From NCBI RefSeq assembly GCF_000001735.4, contig NC_003070.9:186001-250000 (forward strand): 64,000 nt of DNA, in the 5' to 3' direction. This stretch comes from Arabidopsis thaliana. Lineage: Eukaryota; Streptophyta; Magnoliopsida; Brassicales; Brassicaceae. Both the position numbers and the translations under genes were made by a program. This document shows, in pieces, positions 1 through 9,979 of this stretch. The notes under the pieces were generated by a model. The model saw only the letters and a program-made list of their open reading frames with translations, was not told the DNA's origin and did no database searches. How positions within the stretch are numbered: position 1 is the stretch's first letter; every line of letters begins with the position of its first letter.

Positions 1-573
1 AAAGTACAGGTATGATTCTGATTTCACAATTCTCTGTTTGGTGATTGTCCAAGCCCTTAAGTTACGATTCTTAATAACTTGGGATTGAGATTTGAAAAGG
101 TTGCTTCTTTCGTCTAGTTTTGTGAGTTATGAATGCTGTAGCAGATATTTAGTTATTAAGATCACTCGCAAGTTTCTGGTGAATTTAGCTCCTGCTTGAA
201 TGTTTTCTTTGACTCTACAGCTGAATTTGAAAATTGTAGAATTGTTGACTGATCAGAAATTGAGATATGGATATAGGTCAATAGACTCTCTTTGCACTTT
301 TTTTGGTGCTTTATCTTGTTTGTCGTTTCGTTTATGCAGATGATGGAATCAGAAGTTGATGAATACGATGACTCAGATATGAAAATGGCACAGAGATATT
401 ACCCTGAAGGAATGTACGTTGATGAGGATGGTCAGCTCTCATGGTTCAATGCAGGAGTCAGAGTCGGAGTTGGGATAGGCCTTGGGATGTGTCTTGGTGT
501 AGGCATTGGAGTTGGATTACTCATGCGTTCGTATCAAGCAACAACTAGTAACCTTCGTAGGAGGTTTCTCTGA
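1..573 (+). CDS. 3' end of AT1G01500 (annotated as erythronate-4-phosphate dehydrogenase family); 5' part outside window
   Basis: Only the end of the gene is present. Bases 1-9 look like the tail of an exon followed by a GT donor at 10. The last coding exon is 340-573, after a TTTATGCAG acceptor and ending in TGA. It encodes an acidic stretch (ESEVDEYDDSD), then a glycine-zipper-like hydrophobic run (alternating G/V/I/L/M) of about 25 residues, then a short basic tail ending LRRRF. That resembles one membrane segment at the C-terminus with a cytosolic basic end. The dehydrogenase-family name is recalled from the locus; nothing in this fragment shows an enzyme domain, so I make no functional claim. 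Intron 10-339 separates the two pieces. Confidence 0.6.
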
Positions 574-1234
574 TCATCACCTACCATAAACTAAAAACCC
601 ACTTAGACATTTCGAGATCTACTAAGAATGTCGGTAACGTAGTGGGTTATAAAAGAGATAGAATTTTGGTAGATAGATGTATAGAGCTTTTGGTTTTCAC
701 CTGTTTGTGTCCTTTTGAATATATATATATATTCGGCTCTGTTCATATACTTTAGTAGCACAAAAGAGAGTTCCCATCTTGCTCCAGTCATGTTCTTTTG
801 TTCTTTCTTTTCTCAAGTCTGTCTATGTCGTTGCTCTTGTGTAGAAAGAGATTTCGTGTTATTGTTGTTGTTGTCAAACGCTGGAGTTTGTCTTTCGGTT
901 TCTGGTCAGGAAATAATGTGGAATAGGGAATGTACATGTTTCACCTGTATTCAGTATCTGTTTGCAATTAGTAAATTAAATTATTACAACAAGCCAAGTG
1001 GAAGACGGCGTCGTTTATCATAAATGTCAAACCGATGACGTCTTATCGGGGGAGCATGAGCATTGGACTAAAAAATTATTGTCAATTTGTTTAAATTGTA
1101 TTTTGGGCCCTGAAAATTATTATAAATGAAATTTAGCCCCTTAATTTTGTAAGAGTTTACAACATTGAACCCTAAATCATTATGTTCCCAAAATCAAAAT
1201 TTCACTCCTCGAGAGTAGCGAGAAGAAGGAGGAG
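574..1234. other. Intergenic: AT1G01500 3' UTR and AN promoter/5' leader
   Basis: No gene seen. A short (TA)n run lies near 719-731. The stretch just before the AN start (about 1166-1228) is the part that reappears as a degraded copy near 35.5 kb. Confidence 0.6.
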
Positions 1235-3836
1235 ATGAGCAAGATCCGTTCGTCTGCGACAATGCCACATCGCGACCAGCCGTCACCGGCGTCGCCTCAC
1301 GTCGTTACACTCAACTGTATAGAGGATTGTGCGCTCGAGCAAGACTCCCTCGCCGGCGTTGCTGGTGTCGAATACGTCCCGCTCAGCCGCATCGCCGATG
1401 GTAAGATCGAGTCCGCCACCGCCGTTCTCCTCCATTCCCTCGCGTATCTTCCACGAGCAGCTCAACGCCGACTCCGTCCTCACCAGCTCATTCTCTGCCT
1501 TGGCTCTGCTGATCGCGCTGTCGATTCGACTCTCGCCGCCGACCTAGGTCTCCGACTTGTCCATGTAGATACTTCACGAGCCGAGGAAATCGCGGATACC
1601 GTCATGGCGCTCATCCTTGGACTCCTTCGACGGACGCATTTACTCTCGCGACACGCTCTATCGGCGTCTGGTTGGCTCGGATCGCTTCAGCCTCTTTGCC
1701 GGGGAATGAGACGGTGCCGTGGTATGGTTTTGGGTATCGTTGGCAGATCTGTATCGGCTCGGTATTTAGCTAGTAGAAGCTTGGCTTTCAAGATGAGTGT
1801 GCTCTACTTCGATGTCCCAGAGGTATGTTTGTTGGCAATGTCTCGCTAAGCTTTTAATATCTTAGTGTAAACTGACTCTTTAGGGACCAAAAAAAGTGCT
1901 GAGTTCTTAGCTACTACATTCCTAAACTGCTTACTATGATGGCTCTCTTTCAAGTTCCTCTCCCTTGGATGTTATATTTGTTGTCAATAGTTGCGTTTGC
2001 GTCTGTTCAGGGAGATGAAGAACGAATCAGGCCCTCGAGATTCCCACGTGCTGCTCGAAGAATGGATACATTGAATGATCTTCTAGCAGCAAGTGATGTC
2101 ATTTCGCTACATTGTGCATTAACAAATGACACGGTTCAGATACTCAATGCAGAGTGTTTGCAGCATATAAAACCTGGTATGAGTTTTCTTGTCAAATGAA
2201 ATTTGATTCTCCATGAATGTGAATTGAAGATGAACTTCTGCTTTCTCGCATTCCCTTCAATTCTGGTTGATTTTATGTATTAGGGGCTTTTCTTGTAAAT
2301 ACTGGAAGCTGCCAGCTGTTGGATGATTGTGCTGTGAAACAACTTCTAATTGATGGCACTATAGCTGGCTGCGCCCTTGACGGTGCTGAAGGTCCACAAT
2401 GGATGGAAGCATGGGTATGACTTTCTTTTCCAGTGACTAAACTTCACATTTGCGCCTGCCTATTCTCTTGTTTCATCATCTTCTTCTGTTGTTTATCCTG
2501 CATCCATTATATCTTGTTTTCATTGCAGGTGAAGGAAATGCCAAATGTGTTAATTCTACCTCGCAGTGCAGATTACAGTGAGGAAGTATGGATGGAGATA
2601 AGGGAGAAGGCTATCTCTATCTTGCATTCATTTTTCTTAGATGGTGTAATTCCAAGTAACACTGTTTCTGATGAGGAAGTTGAGGAAAGTGAAGCAAGTG
2701 AAGAAGAAGAACAATCACCTAGCAAACACGAGAAATTAGCAATAGTGGAATCCACCAGTAGGCAACAGGGAGAAAGTACTCTCACCAGCACTGAGATCGT
2801 ACGTAGAGAGGCTAGTGAGTTAAAAGAATCTCTGAGCCCTGGTCAGCAACACGTTTCTCAAAATACTGCCGTAAAACCTGAAGGAAGACGTAGCAGATCC
2901 GGTAAGAAAGCCAAAAAGAGACATTCACAGCAAAAATACATGCAAAAAACGGATGGTTCCTCAGGGTTAAATGAAGAAAGTACTTCACGAAGAGATGATA
3001 TTGCTATGAGTGACACAGAAGAAGTATTAAGTTCCAGTTCTAGATGTGCTTCTCCTGAAGATTCCAGAAGTAGGAAAACACCTCTTGAAGTAATGCAAGA
3101 GTCTTCCCCAAATCAGCTTGTAATGTCAAGTAAGAAGTTCATTGGAAAGTCAAGTGAGCTACTGAAAGATGGATATGTAGTAGCCTTGTATGCGAAAGAC
3201 CTCTCGGGCCTCCACGTTTCCAGGCAAAGAACGAAAAACGGTGGCTGGTTCCTCGATACTTTGTCCAATGTATCCAAACGAGATCCTGCTGCACAATTCA
3301 TTATCGCATACAGAAACAAGGTAAACCTTTTTCTCTCTCTTACTTTTCATTTATCTTGCTTACAATGCCAGATAGACCATTATAAATTGGTTTTGGTGCA
3401 TGAACTTGTTTTCCAGGACACTGTTGGTCTGAGATCATTTGCTGCTGGTGGGAAGTTACTGCAGGTAGCTCTTACATTAGAGAGTGTTACTTCCATTGGT
3501 AACTCAATGTTGCTCTTATGGAATCTAAAAGTGGTTGTGTCATGGGTGTGTGTGTGTGCAGATCAATAGAAGAATGGAGTTTGTGTTTGCTAGCCATAGT
3601 TTTGACGTGTGGGAGAGTTGGAGTCTAGAAGGTTCTCTGGACGAATGTCGGCTTGTTAACTGCAGGAATTCCTCTGTAAGTCTCTGTCCTTACAGAAAAT
3701 GGCCCGAAATTGAAAAACCCTACTTCTTGGAAAACAGAAATAATTTGTGTAATGAATGTTGCAGGCGGTGTTGGACGTTCGTGTGGAGATATTGGCAATG
3801 GTAGGAGACGATGGTATCACACGTTGGATCGATTAA
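1235..3836 (+). CDS. AN: ANGUSTIFOLIA, plant CtBP/BARS-like protein (AT1G01510)
   Basis: Seven exons: 1235-1822, 2011-2176, 2284-2414, 2529-3320, 3417-3464, 3562-3675, 3765-3836, giving 636 residues. The N-terminal 300 or so residues have a D-isomer-specific 2-hydroxyacid dehydrogenase fold of CtBP type. The expected GxGxxG dinucleotide loop is replaced by G167-I-V-G-R-S-V-S, and the segments carrying the catalytic residues are diverged; plant AN is known not to act as a classical dehydrogenase. A long plant-specific C-terminal part has an acidic patch (about 344-356) and a basic GRRSRSGKKAKKR stretch (414-426), a likely nuclear localisation signal. AN controls cell shape, leaf width and trichome branching through cortical microtubules, and has been placed at the trans-Golgi/cytoplasm. 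A (TG)n run sits just before the exon 6 acceptor. A possible 3' UTR intron is 3862-4034. Confidence 0.95.
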
Positions 3837-4595
3837 AAAGAAAAACAGAGTCTCTCCATTTGTGAGTTTCTCTCTTTTAATTACTTTTGTTACTTTAACA
3901 TCCTTAGGATTCACAGACGAAAAACAGAGACACCCAATTTTTGTGTTTCGAGACTGTGTCGTGTGTTGTGTAGTTGGTATCAACCAACTTATATCTGTAA
4001 TCATTGTTTCTTTTTATTTATTCTCGGTTTGCAGAAACATCCGATGAGCTTGTCTTAGAGGGACGTTTGTTGTTGTTTTCTGGGTCTGGTCGTGATGAAC
4101 TCGAAAGCATTGTGTGTTTGGTTAGTAGTTTGAAATAGGTGTGTGTATTGTATTTGTATATGCTGCGTTTGTGTTTTAGAGATCATCGTACATAAAACAC
4201 ATCATCGTACATAACTAAAATTTGAGCTAAACTACAAAAGAAAGTAACCTTCATTTTTAGTCGAACCAGGCCCCAGCTAGGCAGCTATCTCGTAAATAAG
4301 ATTGCTGGCTTACGATCGTATTCCACGTGGCAATTTATGTGCCGTGGATTTAAATTTGTACGTGGCATGAGTGTTAGGAGAATGTCCACATGGCTTGTAG
4401 TTGTTAGTCCCACGCTCTGAACCAGAGCAACCGGCTCCTTACACGTGTTCGGCTTAAATCCATTTTTCGAATGAGATTACACTTCTAACCTTGTCTCCCT
4501 CTCCCGCTTATACCACCACCACTCTCACACAAGTCTCTCAAGTCACAAACTCTGTTTCAAACCAAAAGGGAACTTTGTGTGTGTTGTCGAGTTTT
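3837..4595. other. AN 3' UTR and RVE3 promoter/5' leader
   Basis: The left half is probably the AN 3' UTR, with a candidate intron 3862-4034 (GTGAGT donor, TTTGCAG acceptor). The right half is the RVE3 upstream region with two CACGTG G-boxes. No extra gene seen. Confidence 0.5.
4324..4447. promoter_or_regulatory. Two G-boxes (CACGTG) upstream of RVE3
   Basis: Perfect CACGTG hexamers lie at 4324-4329 and 4442-4447, 267 and 149 bases before the RVE3 start codon. G-boxes are bound by bZIP and bHLH factors such as PIFs and HY5, which fits a light/clock gene. Actual use is inference. Confidence 0.4.
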
Positions 4596-6139
4596 ATGGT
4601 GACTGTAAACCCTAGCCAAGCTCATTGTTTGCCTATGAAAATGAGTCTACCGGGTTTCAATACTCTTCCCCACACGGCAACAACGATACCGGTTTCCATA
4701 CGGAGCAATAGGACGATGTCGTTTTTTGAGGATCCAACAAAGAAGGTTAGAAAGCCTTACACTATCACCAAATCTAGAGAGAACTGGACGGAGCAAGAAC
4801 ACGACAAGTTCCTTGAAGCCCTTCATCTGTATGTTGACACGGATTTCACTTCTCTGCCTTCATTTATCTGATTAATGATATATAGAATCTTTGAGATTTG
4901 TTCTTCTTCTTCTGATATGATCATGTCTATTTGATTGCAGATTTGACCGGGATTGGAAGAAAATAAAGGCCTTTGTTGGATCAAAAACAGTGATACAGGT
5001 AATCAATCAAACATATGCATTCCATACTTTTGTCTGAAGTTACATATAAGTAATTTTATGAACTCTGTTCTTTGGGGTGGAATTGGAGATATAAGTTCTA
5101 TGTATGTTGGATAGTAACTAGAATATTGGTTTTGTAGATACGAAGCCACGCACAGAAGTACTTTCTCAAAGTTCAGAAGAATGGGACTAAAGAACATCTC
5201 CCACCTCCTCGACCAAAGAGGAAAGCCAATCACCCATATCCACAAAAAGCTCCTAAATGTGGCAACCTTAAACCTTTTATCTTTCTACTTCCGCTTTTGT
5301 TACTTTATCTCATTTTCTCATGGTTATGTTTTTGATGCAGTTACTCTTTCTTCTTCAAACGCATTATTTCAACATGACTACTTATACAACACTAATTCAC
5401 ATCCGGTGATTAGCACCACCCGTAAGCATGGATTAGTGCATTGCGATGTTAGTATACCAAGTTCTGTTATCAAAGGTAAAATATGTGCTTAAGTTTGCTG
5501 TGTGGACTAATGTAATAATCTGAAGATATTGCTTGTTTGAGTTGTTAATAATGTGGGGTAATGAATTTGTGATTGTAGAGGAATTTGGTGTCTCAGAGAA
5601 CTGTTGCAGCACTAGTAGTAGTAGAGATAAGCAGAGGACTAGAATCGTTACAGAGACAAATGACCAAGAAAGTTGTGGAAAGCCACATAGAGGTAACAAT
5701 TTTGCTTGAGATTCCTGACTTTGTGATATTCATATACTGATTATGAGTTTGTTTGTTTGATGTTGGTTTTTCAATTCAGTGGCGCCAAATTTCGCTGAAG
5801 TTTACAATTTTATAGGAAGTGTGTTTGATCCTAAAACAACAGGTCATGTCAAGAGATTAAAGGAAATGGATCCAATAAATCTTGAGACGGTATGAAAACC
5901 AATAACTCTGCACATGAACATGTCTTGATTTGAAAACTAACGTTTACACGGTTTTTTGTTCAACAGGTTCTCTTACTGATGAAAAATTTATCTGTAAACC
6001 TGACGAGTCCCGAGTTTGATGAACAAGTAAGAGCTAGTCGACTCTTTGTTACATTTTGACTCTTGAGAATATTGAAGAGTAAACAAATTTTCTCTGTTTA
6101 TTACAGCGGAAGTTGATATCATCTTACAACGCCAGTTAG
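4596..6139 (+). CDS. RVE3: REVEILLE 3 / ASG4, SHAQKYF-type MYB-like transcription factor (AT1G01520)
   Basis: Eight exons: 4596-4828, 4941-4998, 5138-5258, 5341-5475, 5579-5692, 5780-5889, 5967-6026, 6107-6139, encoding 287 residues. A single MYB-like repeat spans about residues 60-112 with W64 and W83 and the SHAQKYF motif at 100-106. It is followed by the proline-rich [16 protein letters not shown] segment typical of the LHY/CCA1/RVE group. The conserved C-terminal block ([18 protein letters not shown]) is the LCL-type region shared with RVE4, RVE6 and RVE8, nuclear activators of evening-phased clock genes through the evening element. The first ATG of the frame is at 4596; further upstream the frame is open but has only a TTG at 4491. 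The symbol ASG4 (altered seed germination 4) also applies. Confidence 0.95.
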
Positions 6140-6241
6140 AACTAAACGATAGAGAGAAGTCTCTAATGGTAGTCTCATGGGATATGAATGAATGAACCGG
6201 TTGTACATATAAGTCTCAATAGTTTAGAACGTCTTAGAAGA

Positions 6242-6436
6242 CAGATAAAGCCTGTGTAGAAAGTCACTAGCTTTTTTGTAATATTCAGTTGTTGCTTAGG
6301 TTTTTATACGGAATGGACTAATGACATAACTAGTTTTGAAAATTACTTCAGATAAAGCCTGTGTAGAAAGTCACTAGCTTTTTTGTAATATTCAGTTGTT
6401 GCTTAGGTTTTTATACGGAATGGACTAATGACATAA
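6242..6436 (+). repeat. Perfect 88-bp direct duplication downstream of RVE3
   Basis: Bases 6242-6329 and 6349-6436 appear identical over 88 positions and are separated by 19 bp. The unit includes T-rich and TTGTAATATT sequence that looks like a polyadenylation region, so the duplication may provide RVE3 with two 3' end sites. Identity this high points to a recent event. Confidence 0.9.
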
Positions 6437-6639
6437 TATGAAACTTCATATAGCTTACTCATATTCCACAAGAAAATGATATAAAGCTACAAGACAAAGT
6501 ATAACGAAAAGAAACAAGAAACTAGTTGACTCGAGACTTAATTAAAAGCCCGACAACAACAACAACAACAAACAAAAACAAAACAAAAAGCAGAACAAAC
6601 TATTGGAGACTTAAAAAGTCACACAACGAGAGAGATAGA

Positions 6640-7662
6640 CTAATAGTAACGAGCCCAATACTGAGGATGGACTTGTTTAACCTCCTGGTTTTGGAGTTGG
6701 TAACTGTTGTACCCAGCTGGTGTGCGATTCATAACATTAAATCCAAACGGCAGTGTTGGAGCAGAAGTAGAGTTTCCGTTTTGATCAAAGAAACCATGGT
6801 TTGTGGAGATATTACCACCACTAACAGCTGCTGGAGCAGCAACATTGCTAGAACTTCCAACATAGAAGTTTAGGTTTCTATGATGAAGTTGAGCGACTTT
6901 TTCATCAACTTCCTTCTTCAAAGCTTCAAGATCACATTTCATGGAAGTTGATTGAGCTAAGTTGAGTTCTGTTGGAGAGTTCCTCCACCACTTCTCAGCG
7001 TCCTTGTTCTCTCTTTCATTTTGGACTATTGACTGCTTGGTCTCTTGTTCTTTTTCTTTTTCAGCCATCACCTAAGATAAAATTGTATTTTAAACAATTA
7101 ATTTCATGAATAATGAATGTGTAAAGAAAATCCGTGAATCCATGACTATGACTTAAACAAAAATTGAACCCACCAAAATTTTCATTCTTAATTTACTTTG
7201 TTGAGGAAATAAATATGCAAAGGAGGTTTACCATTTCTTTTACAAATCAAAAACAAATTGTGAAACACTTATATAATAATTTTTTATCTAAATTGAAAAA
7301 TAAAAGAGAGAAGAAATAAAGATTAGATAATGCCAAAACTTAAAACTTACCTCAGTTAAAGACTCATTGAGCATTTGAATACGGAGCTTTGTGCGGCTTT
7401 CAGCAAAGTTTGTGTTGTTGTGTCTTATAACACGCCCTAAAGAGTGGTCAAGTAACTTGTTAACATTTGGATGACCAAAAGAGTATGCTTTTCCCGAGGG
7501 TGAAAACACGATTATCGCAATTTCCGCGTCACATAAGGTGCAAAGTTCACTGCCTTTTTTGAAAAGACCAGATCTTCTTTTTGAAAACGTAACTTGAAGG
7601 TTTGATTCGTTGGTCATTTTTACCAACTCTATTTTTCTACGACCAAGATTCTTTCTCGCCAT
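6640..7662 (-). CDS. AGL28: AGAMOUS-LIKE 28, type I MADS-box protein (AT1G01530)
   Basis: Two exons on the minus strand, 7662-7351 and 7071-6640, with intron 7350-7072, giving 247 residues. The N-terminal 60 residues are a MADS domain ([47 protein letters not shown]) of the type I (M-alpha) kind: it has the FGHP signature and no K (keratin-like) domain after it. The middle is charged and probably coiled ([11 protein letters not shown]). The C-terminus is Asn/Gly/Ser-rich. Type I AGL proteins act as dimers in the female gametophyte, endosperm and embryo. RVE3 ends 500 bp away, convergently. The start is the first ATG and precedes the MADS domain directly. Confidence 0.95.
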
Positions 7663-7726
7663 TTTCGAGATGTTTTGAACAGAAAAAGAAAAGCGAGTTG
7701 ATTATATTAGAGATAATAGGTATTTG

Positions 7727-7734
7727 TATTTATA
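7727..7734 (-). promoter_or_regulatory. Candidate TATA box of AGL28
   Basis: TATAAATA on the minus strand, 65 bp upstream of the AGL28 start codon; the spacing suits a short 5' leader. Confidence 0.45.
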
Positions 7735-9868
7735 GACTAAATTTTACAAAATATGTTTTGAGCATTGAAAGAAAATATTTTTTTCTATAGTGATTTATAA
7801 GAAACAAAATTATGAATTACCACTCTAGGAGTATATATTGGTTTACAAATTTCGTCAATAAAAGGTATACAATATTCTATTTTATCTCCAACATTATCAT
7901 TTTTTAAAGTTTACAGCCTGTCAATTTTTTAAAATATGGGAAGGATATCCACAATTTTCTTAAAAAATATTTTCCATGTGTTTATTTTCCACTATTTTTC
8001 TATAATCAATATCCTTTTTGATCTTTTATATTTATTTTAAGTGTTCAAATTTTTTATATAAAATTCATATAGTGTATATATGAAATATTATGTCCAACTT
8101 ACTTTTGTTTTTATAGAGCAAATTGACAAAATAATATGATTGAAAGTTGATAAATGACATGATTGAAATTTTATGTCCGACTTTCCAAGATTTTATTTAA
8201 GTAAATAGTTGTTTTGATATTTTAATTGATCGCTGACTTTTCAAAAAAAAAGTTGTGATAATTAAATTAGATTTAATATGTGATACACAATTTGTTATAT
8301 CATCTCTGAATATAGTATACTTTTACACAATTTGTTTTGGGCCGTGATTAATATAGCCCATGATCGTTACCTAATGGGCTATGTTTCTCTGCCTCTAATT
8401 GCTTGTTATACATGATGATGATATATTGATAATCTATAACCTATATACCTCTCCTGAAAAACGAATTTTTAAAAATGTATACACTTCTCATGTTTCTTGT
8501 TATATCTTTTTCCTTCTTGTTACAATTTATCGGTGGGAATCAAATCTGATTGGGTTCCTTTTTTTGGTCGGTAATGGTATTCAATAGTCAAGTATGTAAA
8601 AGATTCTAGCATATAGATTACAAGTCTTAAGCCCAACAAGGAACCAAACTAAAACTGATTAGGGAAAACTAAGTAAGATTCTATAAGCTAGAGTTTGTAC
8701 AAAAACAAATTCTAGCCCAGGTAATGAAATATCCAAATGCAAAAGACAACATTTATTAGCTCAGAATCTACTTTTAAAAAAGCCCAAATACCACATATCA
8801 TAAGCTTGCACTTCCAAACGACTCTAAAGTCTAAAGTCTAAACCAACCATCGCCGCTGATCATTGACTTATTGGCATACTACAAAATTTACTTGTTTGGA
8901 GCAATAATGGGTTTTCTCTTTTAGCCCCACCTAAACCCTTTTTAGGAGGAAACCTAGATTATACGTGGCCACACTAAATATTATTCTCTCATTAATTGCT
9001 CTACTTTTAAGAGCCAACCAAACTTTTTGAAGACACAAATATTATGAAATAGTAATACATTTGACCTCCGAAGTTTCAACGAATGATCTACACAATCCAT
9101 CGTGTCAAAGATACAATTTTTTTATCCACCATTAAAACTGTAACAATACAACATTACTCATAACATTGACTTTCAGGATAATCAGGCTCTTCATCACCTT
9201 GACTTGCAGTTTCAGTCTTTTTATCTACTTACTGCATATATGATATGAGAAATCCGATTTGTGTGTTAATGTGACATAAACAAAAAAAAATGTTCTTCCT
9301 ATATATATAACAAATATTTTTTATGAACAAACCAATAATAATGTGTATCAGAAGCAAACAAATGATTTTTTGGTGCACTCATGTTCCCATAACAAAAGTG
9401 ATTAGTTTCTCATAAAGTAAACTCAATAATTATTCCATGAGTATGTTTATATCCATATAAAATTTGCAATTAAATAATCAAACGTCAAGGTTCAATTATA
9501 GTCAAAACAAGAACGAAAAACTAACCAATGTGTAATCCACAGATTGGTTAATTGCACTGAACCGTACCTTATCATACCACCCCAACGGCTATCGACATCG
9601 ATTTATTACCAAAAAACTCCTCAAAACTATATAAAAGACTCTACTATCTTCCACTTTCCATAAAAGGGTAAAATAGACATTTCGGGTAACCTTCTCTCAC
9701 CGTCACCACACATGCAATTACACTCAGACAGGAACTCAAAAAGACAGCTCATTCAATTACATCAACACAGATCACTCCAAAGCCTTTCTCTTTAAATTCG
9801 TTATCGTTTTTTTTATTTTATCAATTTAATCTTTTTATTTGTTTTGTTCTTCCTCGATTCAACACTCG

Positions 9869-9951
9869 ATGCTGTGACAAAGCCCAGATTTTGGCCGGAA
9901 AGTTTTGTGTGTTTCCGGCGAAGAATGCGAAGAAACCGGAAGAATCTGTAA
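9869..9951 (+). promoter_or_regulatory. Two tiny upstream ORFs in the AT1G01540 leader
   Basis: ATG-CTG-TGA at 9869-9877 and an eight-codon frame at 9925-9951 (Met-Arg-Arg-Asn-Arg-Lys-Asn-Leu, then TAA) lie 103 and 29 bases before the main start. They would matter only if transcription starts upstream of 9869. Both could reduce translation of the kinase. Confidence 0.4.
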
Positions 9952-9979
9952 CGGAATCTAAGCTAAAAGTTAAAGTACG

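Larger units (their letters stand above)
7663..9979. other. 2.3-kb AT-rich intergenic region between divergent AGL28 and AT1G01540
   Basis: Divergent promoters. The sequence is very AT-rich with no convincing reading frame; the few short open frames lack coding character. A small inverted pair (ATAGCCCAT / ATGGGCTAT) lies near 8353-8387. The last 250 bases before 9980 are probably the 5' leader of AT1G01540. Confidence 0.55.

Noticed and set aside
2433-3569. 378-codon open frame in AN as a separate gene
   Set aside because: It is AN exon 4 with adjoining introns read through; splicing at 2529 and 3320 restores the AN frame.
4491-4595. N-terminal extension of RVE3 from 4491
   Set aside because: The first codon there is TTG; the first in-frame ATG is 4596 and the family N-terminus starts there.
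6526-6873. Plus-strand open frame opposite AGL28
   Set aside because: Antisense shadow of AGL28 exon 2 with low-complexity Thr/Asn start.
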